Assembly: GCA_905236935.1 (NCBI GenBank) | Contig: CAJOQL010000110.1 | Location: 1-13,143 of the forward strand | Length of the DNA stretch: 13,143 nucleotides | Reading direction: 5' to 3' | DNA from: an uncultured Bacilli bacterium | Lineage (GTDB): Bacteria; Bacillota_I; Bacilli_A; RF39; UBA660 | Shown: positions 5,962 to 12,226 of the stretch, piece after piece | Numbering within the stretch: position 1 is the stretch's first letter | Layout of the letters: each line of letters opens with the position of its first letter | Position numbers and translations under genes: made by a program | Notes under the pieces: model-generated | What the model was told of the DNA's origin: nothing | Databases searched by the model: none | The model's input: the letters and a program-made list of their open reading frames with translations, nothing else

Positions 5962-6412
5962 TTTTGCTCTCCTCCCATGGCCATGGATTTTTATACCATG
6001 AAAATTCATTTTTTAAATCGTGACATACCTCTAATACATCATATTTATTTGAATATTCTCTTACTCTAATATCTAGTTCTTTAGCATATTCTTTAAATAG
6101 ACTATAGTATTCTGTGTTGTCTGGCTCTACATCTAATTTTAAATTTAAATCATTTATAGCGAAAGCAAGTTCTCTAATTTCTAGAAGAGCCTTTTCTTGA
6201 GCACTATTTGCTCTTAATTCTCTAGGGCGATAGTTTTTATATCTATCATATTCACTTGCAAACATGTTTCCTAAATTCAATCCTTGTTTAGGTGTTAAAA
6301 TATCACTTGTACTTGTAGGTTTATTACCATTGGTATAATTATTATTTAAGTCATTACTAATATTAAAATAATCATTAAATAGATTACTATCGTCATTAAC
6401 TGTAAATAACAT
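5954..6412 (-). CDS. Fused CotJA-CotJB spore coat protein
   Basis: A 152-aa protein that appears to join two coat proteins normally encoded separately. Residues 1-37 are Asn/Asp-rich and unlike either. Residues about 38-62 (TPKQGLNLGNMFASEYDRY, then KNYRP) match the CotJA end motif of an S-P-x-x-A-L-x-x-G-x-L-F-P-x-L-Y-x-P-Y type. Residues about 74-148 match CotJB: LLEIRELAFAINDLNLKLDV (family L-L-x-x-I-q-x-h-x-F-A-h-x-E-L-x-L-Y-L-D, h being hydrophobic), a central helix, and the Trp/Pro-rich end FSWYKNPWPWE. CotJA and CotJB work with CotJC in the inner coat of Bacillus spores. AAGGAGG lies seven bases before the ATG. CotJB identity is strong. The CotJA part is shorter than usual and less certain. 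Confidence 0.8.
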   Translation of the reverse strand: MLFTVNDDSNLFNDYFNISNDLNNNYTNGNKPTSTSDILTPKQGLNLGNMFASEYDRYKNYRPRELRANSAQEKALLEIRELAFAINDLNLKLDVEPDNTEYYSLFKEYAKELDIRVREYSNKYDVLEVCHDLKNEFSWYKNPWPWEESKNV

Positions 6413-6432
6413 TTTAAATCCTCCTTCCCTTT

Positions 6433-6440
6433 ATCGTATG
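6433..6440 (-). promoter_or_regulatory. Possible sigma-E -10 box of the cotJ operon
   Basis: CATACGAT on the minus strand resembles the sigma-E -10 (CATACAAT type), and the cotJ operon is sigma-E dependent in Bacillus. No convincing -35 is visible at the right distance, and the implied leader begins right at the ribosome site, so support is limited. Confidence 0.35.
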
Positions 6441-6525
6441 ATAAATGACTACTTGGTAATGGGCTAATAACTATTAATTATTATTTTTTTGAGATTTTTA
6501 CCCATAATATAATTAGAGGTTGATT

Positions 6526-7032
6526 ATGAATTTATTTTTGCTATGTATAGAAATTTTTTTAGCTAGAATACTTGATGTATCACTTGGTACTATTAAGACT
6601 TTTTATGTGGTTAGAGAAAAAAGATTAATTGCTAGTTTAATTGCTTTTTTTGAGGTATTAATTTGGTTTTTAGTTGCTAGAGAGGCGCTTAATACAGATA
6701 TTAATTCAATAATTATTCCAATTAGTTATTCATTAGGATTTGCTAGTGGTACATATATAGGAATCCTACTTAGTTCTAAGTTTATTCATGGTAATTTAAC
6801 TGTAGCAATTATTTCTTCAAAAATTAAAAATAAAGATATTAATATGTTAAAAGATAAAGGCTTTGGACTTACTAGTATAAAAGTAAATGGTAATAAAAGA
6901 TATTTGATGATTGAAATTGTAAAAAAAGATTTAGAAATGCTTAAAAATGCAATAAATGAAATTGATGAAAATGCATTTATAATTGTTAATGAATCAAAGT
7001 TTACACAAAATGGATTTTTTAATAAAAATTAA
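6526..7032 (+). CDS. UPF0316 / DUF2179 membrane protein
   Basis: A 168-aa protein with about three membrane helices in the N-terminal half (residues 1-20, 32-52 and 60-82) and a soluble C-terminal domain. Family features are LARILDVSLGTIKTFYVVRE near the start (family R-x-x-D-h-S-h-G-T-h-R-x-h, h being hydrophobic), the helix LIAFFEVLIWFLVAREAL, and YSLGFASGTYIGILL. The C-terminal DUF2179 part follows: AIISSKIKNKDINMLKDKGFGLTSI, then the KRYLMIEIVKKDLEMLKNAI stretch. Molecular function is unknown. The length matches typical members (about 170). A TTG at 6520 could extend the frame by two codons, but AGAGG six bases before the ATG at 6526 favours that start. It is divergent from the cotJ operon and is followed by a strong terminator. 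Confidence 0.9.
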   Translation: MNLFLLCIEIFLARILDVSLGTIKTFYVVREKRLIASLIAFFEVLIWFLVAREALNTDINSIIIPISYSLGFASGTYIGILLSSKFIHGNLTVAIISSKIKNKDINMLKDKGFGLTSIKVNGNKRYLMIEIVKKDLEMLKNAINEIDENAFIIVNESKFTQNGFFNKN

Positions 7033-7055
7033 AATTGGAGATTATTAAAATTCGT

Positions 7056-7091
7056 AAGCAATCCCTTTAATTATCTGGGATTGCTTTTTCT
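7056..7091 (+). terminator. Terminator of the UPF0316 gene
   Basis: AAGCAATCCC (7056-7065) pairs with GGGATTGCTT (7077-7086) as a 10-bp stem around an 11-base loop, followed by a T run. It isolates the UPF0316 gene from the small-peptide promoter seven bases further on. Confidence 0.92.
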
Positions 7092-7097
7092 TTTATA

Positions 7098-7126
7098 TTG
7101 ACAATTATAATATATAAATATATAAT
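7098..7126 (+). promoter_or_regulatory. Consensus promoter of the small-peptide mRNA
   Basis: A perfect TTGACA (7098-7103), a 17-base spacer and a perfect TATAAT (7121-7126). This is the strongest promoter on the plus strand of the window and predicts a transcript start near 7133. Confidence 0.85.
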
Positions 7127-7221
7127 AAGCATTCGAGATGAGGAATTAAATTATTTTTTGCTTTTCGGATAAGTCGTACTCTCTGATGGGGGTTTTGGCA
7201 AATTTGGGAAGGAGGATACTT

Positions 7222-7335
7222 ATGGAGATATTACATATTGAAATAATTATTCTTTTGCTTATTTTAGATAGATTAGTACAAGTAGTGCTAAAACTAATAG
7301 AATGTGCATCAAAAAAGCATCACCTAAATAGGTGA
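7222..7335 (+). CDS. 37-aa hydrophobic peptide, probable type I toxin
   Basis: A small gene with an optimal ribosome site (GGAAGGAGG, seven bases before ATG) and a consensus promoter 96 bases upstream. The peptide reads MEILHIEIIILLLILDRLV and continues QVVLKLIECASKKHHLNR: a short N-terminus, one membrane helix at about residues 5-25, an amphipathic stretch and a basic tail. Size and layout match the membrane-acting toxins of Gram-positive type I systems (Fst, TxpA/BsrG and holin-like toxin groups), but I cannot assign it firmly to one. An antisense RNA is encoded convergently across its 3' end. The leader of about 90 nt could mask the ribosome site: TCTCT at 7180-7184 can pair with GGAGG, flanked by AAGT and ACTT. 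No other gene shares the transcript. Confidence 0.75.
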   Translation: MEILHIEIIILLLILDRLVQVVLKLIECASKKHHLNR

Positions 7336-7338
7336 TGT
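7311..7338 (-). terminator. Terminator of the antisense RNA, inside the toxin coding end
   Basis: On the minus strand CATCACCT (7337-7330) pairs with AGGTGATG (7325-7318) around a 4-base loop, then C and a run of six T (7316-7311). On the plus strand the same hairpin is preceded by A and not followed by T, so it stops only the antisense RNA. It overlaps the last six codons and the stop of the toxin. Confidence 0.85.
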
Positions 7339-7385
7339 CTCACTAACTGAAAGGTGATGAGGATTTCGTTCCCATCTCTTTCTTA
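7311..7385 (-). ncRNA. Antisense RNA, probable antitoxin of the small peptide
   Basis: A predicted RNA of about 75 nt starts near 7385, set by a consensus promoter, and ends at an intrinsic terminator at 7311-7338. It has two hairpins. A 5' stem pairs GATGGGA with TCCTCATC, with one bulged T and an ACGAAA loop (7376-7356). The terminator stem follows. It is fully complementary to the last 25 bases of the toxin gene and about 50 bases of its 3' untranslated region, and part of it (ATCCTC) is complementary to GAGGAT in the toxin ribosome site. Size, convergence and overlap are those of type I antitoxins such as RatA, SR4 or Fst RNA II. Expression is inferred. Confidence 0.7.
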
Positions 7386-7386
7386 A
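7353..7386 (+). terminator. Probable weak terminator of the small-peptide mRNA
   Basis: GATG-A-GGA (7356-7363) pairs with TCC-CATC (7370-7376) with a bulged A and a 6-base loop, followed by the T-rich tract TCTTTCTT. It is the mirror of the 5' hairpin of the antisense RNA. No other terminator is seen in 7387-7511, which I read as otherwise empty AT-rich spacer. Confidence 0.45.
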
Positions 7387-7390
7387 TTTA

Positions 7391-7419
7391 ATTCTAGCAC
7401 ATAGATTTTTTTTTGTCAA
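7391..7419 (-). promoter_or_regulatory. Consensus promoter of the antisense RNA
   Basis: On the minus strand a perfect TTGACA (7419-7414), a 17-base spacer and TAGAAT (7396-7391) with TG one base upstream (extended -10). It faces the toxin gene and is about as strong as the toxin promoter. No gene follows it on the minus strand, which argues for an RNA product. Confidence 0.85.
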
Positions 7420-7511
7420 AAATTAACTTGACTATTCTGTTAATTCTTTTTTAAAAGTCATCAAATTATGTTGTATAATAAATCGATTGCATTTTAACTA
7501 ATGTTTAATGG

Positions 7512-10085
7512 TTATATATAATTTTCTCCACTATTGCTTTTGAAAATAATCTTTCTTAGTATATCAAATGGTATGACACTAAAAGCAAGTGATAAAACAA
7601 TGATTAATTCTTTTAAAGTTAATCCATAAGTTCTGAAAATACTACCTCCAAAGTAGATAAAGTAAAGTTGAACAAGTCCTACTATTAAAAAGATAAATAA
7701 AAATACTTTATTATTAGCAATGCGGTATAGTAAATTAATTTTATTAGTTCTGGTATTAAAAGCATTAAAGATACCAATGAAGACAAATAGGCAGAAAAAA
7801 GCAGTTAAAAAGTATTTATCATTAGGATCATATCTAATAATATTACGAAATATTGGACTTTTTAAAAAGAAGATACATAAAAATGATGAATAAAAACCAG
7901 TTAGGCCTATTTCTTCATACATATATTTATTAATTATAGGTTCATTTTTAGTTTTTGGTTTTTCATTCATGTAGTTTGGAAGCGGTTCTTCATAAGCAAA
8001 AGCAAGACCTGCTAAGGTATCCATTATCATATTAATCCATAACATTTGCATTACAGTAACTGGAGTACTTATTCCGATAAATGGTCCTAGTATGCTTAAC
8101 GCAATCGCACATATATTAACTGTTAATTGAAAGATAATAAATTTACGAATATTTTTAAAGATAGTTCTTCCAAATAATATAGCCAAACTAATAGAATTAA
8201 TATTGTCATCTAAGATTACAATGTCACTAGCTTCTTTTGCAACATCAGTTCCACTTCCCATTGAAAAGCCAACATCCGCTTTTTTTAGAGCTGCTGCATC
8301 ATTTATACCATCACCTGTCATGCCAACAACAAGATTCATTTCTTTAATAATATTAACCATTCGACTTTTATCAGTAGGTTTAGCACGCGCTATGATTTTA
8401 ATACGATTTAATGATGATTTTATTTCTTCATCGCTCATCATAGATAAATCAGAACTAGTTAGATATAAAGCATTATCGGATGTAAGCTCTAGTTCATTGC
8501 CAATGTATATAGCAGTATCTAAGGCATCACCAGTAACCATTATAATATGTACGCCGGCTTTTTGAATTAAATTAATACCTTCTTTAGCATCTTTTCTTAC
8601 ATTATCTTTTAAAAGTATTAAACCTAAGTAAATTAAATCATCACTACTTCTTTTAGAATATGCAAGTAAAATAACTCTAAATCCTTTGTGCATATATTTT
8701 GAAATTATATTTTGAACTTTATCCTCATTTAAGATTTTTTTATCACCATTTTTAGAATAATAATATTTACATTTAGGAAGTAACACTTCAGGAGCACCTT
8801 TATAATAAATTGAATCATTGGTTGTTATTGAAGAATATTTTTTATTACTATCAAAAGCTTCTTTAGATATTATTTTTTCACTTGGGACAAAACTTATAAA
8901 CTTTATTAAAGCTTTATCAGTAGAATTACCATTAATTATTTGATTTTCGGATATAATAGCATCATTATTTAAAATACAAGAATTACCAATTAAATTATAT
9001 AATTCATTATATTTAGCTATTTCAACGTCACTATTATAAATATTTTCTTCATAATCTATGTAAGCAAAAACAGATAATTTTCCATTAGTTAATGTGCCAG
9101 TTTTATCTGTTAGTAAAACATTTAAGGAACCAGTAGTTTCAATGCCCATCATTTTTCTAACAAGAATATTTTTCTTTACCATTTTTTTCATATTAGTAGA
9201 AAGAACTAAAGCTATCATCATAGGAAGACCTTCTGGAACAGCAACAATTATAATGGTTACACTTAAGGTTAAAGCATAGATAATATAGTCAAGTAATAGA
9301 GGAATATTTTTGATTGTTTCTAATATTAGGGATAAATTAAATTTGTTAGCAATTATGATAACGGAAAAGAGATATGAAAAAAAGACTAAAAATGCTCCAA
9401 TATAACCTATTTTACTAATAATGCTAGCAAGATTTCTTAATCTTATAGTTAAAGGACTAATATCTGATTTTTCTTGAACTTCAGTAGCAATTTTGCCAAA
9501 TAAGGTATTAGCACCTACTTTTGTTACTTTAATAATGCATTCTCCAGAACTTACAATTGTACCTTTATAAACTTTATTTTTTTCACCACTTAAATTAAAG
9601 GCTTTGTAAGTTTCTTTGCTTTCACCATTAATTGACGATTCGTCTACTAAGATATGTCCATCTATAATATCACCATCAGCAGCAATATAATCTCCACCAT
9701 TTAAATATATTATATCTTCTACTACAACTTCATTTATATTTATCACTTTTAAGATATTATTTCTTTTAACTTTACATGTTTTTTGATTATTGGATTCTAA
9801 TAATTTTTTGAAAGCTTTGTTACTACCATATTCACTAATGCTTGATATAAATGAAGCAAGAAATATTGCTATTAATATACCTAGTGTTTCAAACCAATTG
9901 AAATCAGCAAATAAAAATACAAGCTTTACTGCAAGTACAATTAATAGTATTTTTATCATCGGGTCACCTAAAGATTCAATAAATAGTTTTAGAAAGGTAT
10001 TTTTTTCAGATTGAATTATTTCATTACTGCCATATTTTTCTCTATTACTATGTACTTCTTCATCAGTTAGTCCGTACGTTTTCAT
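7512..10085 (-). CDS. Calcium-transporting P-type ATPase
   Basis: An 857-aa ion pump of the P2 group, probably exporting Ca2+ across the membrane. In order: N-terminal cation-ATPase domain (GLTDEEVHSNREKYGSN), two helices, the actuator domain with DESSINGESKETYK (TGE in most members, NGE here), helices 3-4 with the ion-site motif VPEGLP at residues 283-288, the phosphorylation site DKTGTLT with Asp327, KGAPEVLL in the nucleotide domain, the hinge TGDGINDAAA with Asp592 and Asp596, then six C-terminal helices including WINMIMDTLAGLAFAYEEP. Length fits bacterial calcium pumps (850-900). The Asn and Asp in helix 6 and the Glu in helix 4 suggest one calcium site, as in PMCA-like pumps. GGAGGAAA precedes the ATG. 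It is a single-gene unit whose leader contains a terminator-like hairpin. Confidence 0.95.
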   Translation of the reverse strand: MKTYGLTDEEVHSNREKYGSNEIIQSEKNTFLKLFIESLGDPMIKILLIVLAVKLVFLFADFNWFETLGILIAIFLASFISSISEYGSNKAFKKLLESNNQKTCKVKRNNILKVININEVVVEDIIYLNGGDYIAADGDIIDGHILVDESSINGESKETYKAFNLSGEKNKVYKGTIVSSGECIIKVTKVGANTLFGKIATEVQEKSDISPLTIRLRNLASIISKIGYIGAFLVFFSYLFSVIIIANKFNLSLILETIKNIPLLLDYIIYALTLSVTIIIVAVPEGLPMMIALVLSTNMKKMVKKNILVRKMMGIETTGSLNVLLTDKTGTLTNGKLSVFAYIDYEENIYNSDVEIAKYNELYNLIGNSCILNNDAIISENQIINGNSTDKALIKFISFVPSEKIISKEAFDSNKKYSSITTNDSIYYKGAPEVLLPKCKYYYSKNGDKKILNEDKVQNIISKYMHKGFRVILLAYSKRSSDDLIYLGLILLKDNVRKDAKEGINLIQKAGVHIIMVTGDALDTAIYIGNELELTSDNALYLTSSDLSMMSDEEIKSSLNRIKIIARAKPTDKSRMVNIIKEMNLVVGMTGDGINDAAALKKADVGFSMGSGTDVAKEASDIVILDDNINSISLAILFGRTIFKNIRKFIIFQLTVNICAIALSILGPFIGISTPVTVMQMLWINMIMDTLAGLAFAYEEPLPNYMNEKPKTKNEPIINKYMYEEIGLTGFYSSFLCIFFLKSPIFRNIIRYDPNDKYFLTAFFCLFVFIGIFNAFNTRTNKINLLYRIANNKVFLFIFLIVGLVQLYFIYFGGSIFRTYGLTLKELIIVLSLAFSVIPFDILRKIIFKSNSGENYI

Positions 10086-10121
10086 AATTTTCCTCCAACA
10101 AATTATATGTTGGATGTAATT

Positions 10122-10150
10122 AAAAAAGTCCTAGATATTCTTTTGGACTT
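10122..10150 (-). terminator. Terminator-like hairpin in the leader of the calcium ATPase gene
   Basis: On the minus strand AAGTCC (10150-10145) pairs with GGACTT (10131-10126), with an inner AGA/TCT pairing, followed by TTTTTT. It lies about 37 bases before the ATPase start and about 100 bases after the real terminator of the preceding gene. It therefore looks like a leader attenuator or a read-through block and not an operon end. A second small stem, CAACA with TGTTG, sits right at the ribosome site. Confidence 0.6.
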
Positions 10151-10251
10151 AAATCATCAAAAAGTGTTAATTTTTTACCGATAAAGTTTTAATTTCCTTT
10201 TTTTAACATGCAATTTGTTTAATTTTTTTATAATTTTTGAACATTTTAGGC

Positions 10252-10280
10252 AAATAAAAACCTGCTTATAACAAGCAGAT
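10252..10280 (-). terminator. Terminator of the pyrophosphatase operon
   Basis: On the minus strand CTGCTT (10278-10273) pairs with AAGCAG (10267-10262) around a 5-base loop, then G and a run of T. It abuts the stop codon of the Cys-rich membrane peptide gene, which supports that small gene being real. Confidence 0.85.
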
Positions 10281-10504
10281 TAATAAACTTTGGTAGTTGG
10301 ACATTCAATTTTTATGTAATGTCCTACTTTTTCATCATAATAATCACAGTCACAAGAATAATTATTGCAATCACAATTTTTGGCAATAGAGCAAGGATTA
10401 ACTTTTGTTTTTGGCTTTTTTATTTTGGGATATAAATATAAAAAAGTAATAATTAAAATTAAGATTATGATAATAATAATTAAAACTATTCTTTTATTTT
10501 TCAT
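10280..10504 (-). CDS. Small Cys-rich single-pass membrane protein, function unknown
   Basis: A 74-aa protein I do not recognise. Residues 1-5 are basic, residues 6-25 are an almost pure Ile/Leu membrane helix, and residues 26-35 are a Lys/Pro linker. The rest is a short domain with six cysteines at 38, 44, 46, 51, 53 and 68 (CSIAKNCDCNNYSCDCDYYD). The positive-inside rule with KNKR at the start and KIKKPKTK after the helix leaves topology unclear. The closely spaced CDC pairs could bind metal or form disulfides. Its ATG overlaps the TGA of the pyrophosphatase gene as ATGA, so it is translationally coupled, and a terminator follows at once. That placement, more than the sequence, supports it as a true gene. 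Confidence 0.6.
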   Translation of the reverse strand: MKNKRIVLIIIIIILILIITFLYLYPKIKKPKTKVNPCSIAKNCDCNNYSCDCDYYDEKVGHYIKIECPTTKVY

Positions 10505-12120
10505 AATTTTTCTAGAGCACTCATTATTGGAGGAACAATTTGTTTCTTTCTGGATACTATACCTTTTATTAGTGTTCCTTCTTCTAAGTCCATAATATTG
10601 AAAGCTTCTATTAAATAATCTTTAGCTTTATCATTAAATAAGATATATGAATTATTATTTATAATATCAGTTACGAATAAACATACTACTTTATAATTAT
10701 TACTTTTTGAAATATTATTAAGTTCATTTATGTAGTCAGATATGTTTTTTTCATAATCTTTAAAATTAGTAGTAAAAACTTGTCCGATAGCAAATCTGTG
10801 CTCATTAATTGTATAGCTCTTAAAGTCTTTATATATAACATCTGTTATAGACATTCCTTCGATTGATACACCACTACCTAGTAATTCTAAACCATACTTT
10901 TTTAAATCAACCTTAGCAAGTTTAGCAAGTTTTTTAGCAACATTTCTATCTAATTCAGTTGTTGTGGGACTTGCTAAAAGTAAGGTGTCTGATATAATTC
11001 CACTAAGCATAATTCCAGCAATATTTTTTGGTACTTTAATATTTTGTTCTTCATATAAAGTATAAATAATGGTATTAACTGAACCAACTGCCATGTTTCT
11101 AAAATTAATTGGGGTAAAGGTATTAATATCCCCAATATTATGATGATCTACTATTTCTAGAAGTTCTGCTTCATCTAAACCATCTACACTTTGGGCTTCT
11201 TCATTATGATCTACTAAAATTACTTTCTTTTTAGTATATTCATGAGTATCAATAACTCTTAGCATTCCTTCGCATATTCCTTTACTATTTACGATAGGAT
11301 AATTAGTATGTTTTAATTTATTAGATACTTCTAAAAAGTCAGATAAATAATCTTTTGGATCAAAACAAATAGCAGAAGAATTTCTTTTAATACTTTTAAT
11401 TGGATTTGAAAGAGTAATTACCCTACTAGTTTTAAATGTATCATATGGGGTAATTATTACGTTTATTTTGTTTTTCTTGGCAATCGATAATTGTTCTTTA
11501 GTTAATGTATGATTAGTAATTATAATTAAAAGTTTAACTTTCTTTTTTATGGCATAATTAATAATATGTTCCCTATTTCCTACTATTAAAATAGAGTTTT
11601 CATTTAATGGTACTGTTTCCATAAAAATACGATATGGAAGAGCAGCAGCTAAAACATTACCAGTAATATCTTCATCATATTTATAGCATTTGCTAGCATT
11701 TAATGTTTCTTTAATAGCATCAAAAGTAGTATTTAATTCATTTGAATCATTAGTAACTAATTCATGTGCTATTTCTTTTAGGGAAACATATCCAACAAAG
11801 TGTTTATTATCATCAATAAGTGGTATACCAGTAATCCCTTTTTCCATTAAATAATTATATGTAGAATAAATTGATGTATTTTCATTCATATAATATTTTT
11901 TGTATTTAACATCTTTAAGCTCAACTTTTACATCATTTAAATATTTAGGTACTTCAAAGCCAAACTTTTTTAAAGCAAAAGCTGTTTCAGCATTTATTTC
12001 GCCTAAAATATGTGGTTCAACATTAAGTCCCATTTGTTTTTTTAAATAAGTTAAACTAATTGTTCCACATACTGAATCAGTGTCAGGATTTTTATGTCCA
12101 AAAATTAATATTTTATCCAT
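10501..12120 (-). CDS. ppaC: Manganese-dependent inorganic pyrophosphatase with CBS and DRTGG domains
   Basis: A 539-aa family II pyrophosphatase that splits PPi into two phosphates in the cytosol. The DHH part is split. The start has GHKNPDTDS (His9, Asp13, Asp15 bind metal). It resumes at about residue 310 with ILVDHNE, VDHHNIGDI and GIISDTLLLASPTTTELD, then a DHHA2 domain ending SRKKQIVPP. Inserted between are CBS 1 (about 70-120), a DRTGG domain (about 185-245) and CBS 2 (about 255-305), as in the Clostridium perfringens enzyme (about 549 aa), where adenine nucleotides regulate activity. A GTG at 12129 opens the frame earlier, but AGGGG eight bases before the ATG at 12120 fits that start better, and the protein then begins MDKILIFGHKNPD like its relatives. 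It is coupled to the small Cys-rich protein. Confidence 0.95.
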   Translation of the reverse strand: MDKILIFGHKNPDTDSVCGTISLTYLKKQMGLNVEPHILGEINAETAFALKKFGFEVPKYLNDVKVELKDVKYKKYYMNENTSIYSTYNYLMEKGITGIPLIDDNKHFVGYVSLKEIAHELVTNDSNELNTTFDAIKETLNASKCYKYDEDITGNVLAAALPYRIFMETVPLNENSILIVGNREHIINYAIKKKVKLLIIITNHTLTKEQLSIAKKNKINVIITPYDTFKTSRVITLSNPIKSIKRNSSAICFDPKDYLSDFLEVSNKLKHTNYPIVNSKGICEGMLRVIDTHEYTKKKVILVDHNEEAQSVDGLDEAELLEIVDHHNIGDINTFTPINFRNMAVGSVNTIIYTLYEEQNIKVPKNIAGIMLSGIISDTLLLASPTTTELDRNVAKKLAKLAKVDLKKYGLELLGSGVSIEGMSITDVIYKDFKSYTINEHRFAIGQVFTTNFKDYEKNISDYINELNNISKSNNYKVVCLFVTDIINNNSYILFNDKAKDYLIEAFNIMDLEEGTLIKGIVSRKKQIVPPIMSALEKL

Positions 12121-12147
12121 ATACTTCACCCCTAGTATTATGAATTA

Positions 12148-12153
12148 ATTATA
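12148..12153 (-). promoter_or_regulatory. Likely -10 box for the pyrophosphatase gene
   Basis: TATAAT on the minus strand (12153-12148) lies 27 bases before the ATG in the divergent gap. No good -35 is seen at 16-18 bases. A plus-strand TATAAT near 12208 may serve the VanY gene in the same gap, also without a clear -35. Confidence 0.4.
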
Positions 12154-12226
12154 CAATAGTTTTGTTAATTAGAAAAGTCTAGTTTTTAATAATTATCTTT
12201 GTTATTATTATAATAGGTGGTTTATA

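Larger units (their letters stand above)
7137..7363 (+). repeat. Direct repeat GATGAGGA in the leader and 3' region of the small-peptide mRNA
   Basis: GATGAGGA occurs at 7137-7144, near the 5' end of the predicted mRNA, and again at 7356-7363 in its 3' untranslated region. The ribosome site holds the related GGAGGATA. The second copy is complementary to the 5' part of the antisense RNA, so that RNA could pair at the leader and ribosome site as well as the 3' end. Confidence 0.55.

Noticed and set aside
5962..6009. Longer N-terminus for CotJC starting MNFHGIKIHGHGRR.
   Set aside because: The strong GGGAGGAG site lies just before the Met at 5961, and CotJC proteins begin at that residue. The extension is inside the CotJA-CotJB frame.
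7098..7221. The 90-nt leader considered as a riboswitch.
   Set aside because: No known riboswitch core motif is recognisable, and the small-toxin layout explains a structured leader better.
7420..7511. TTGACT and TATAAT boxes on the plus strand in the spacer after the antisense promoter.
   Set aside because: They are not properly spaced from each other and no gene or RNA signal follows before the convergent ATPase end.
8203..9279. Plus-strand open frames opposite the calcium ATPase.
   Set aside because: They are antisense shadows of a highly conserved gene, without ribosome sites or family resemblance.
10120..10192. On the minus strand a frame reads FIGKKLTLFDDLSPKEYLG and then LF before a TAA, and looks protein-like.
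   Set aside because: It has no ATG, GTG or TTG after the preceding in-frame stop, and it runs through the leader hairpin of the ATPase gene. It may be a remnant or chance, so it is not called as a gene.
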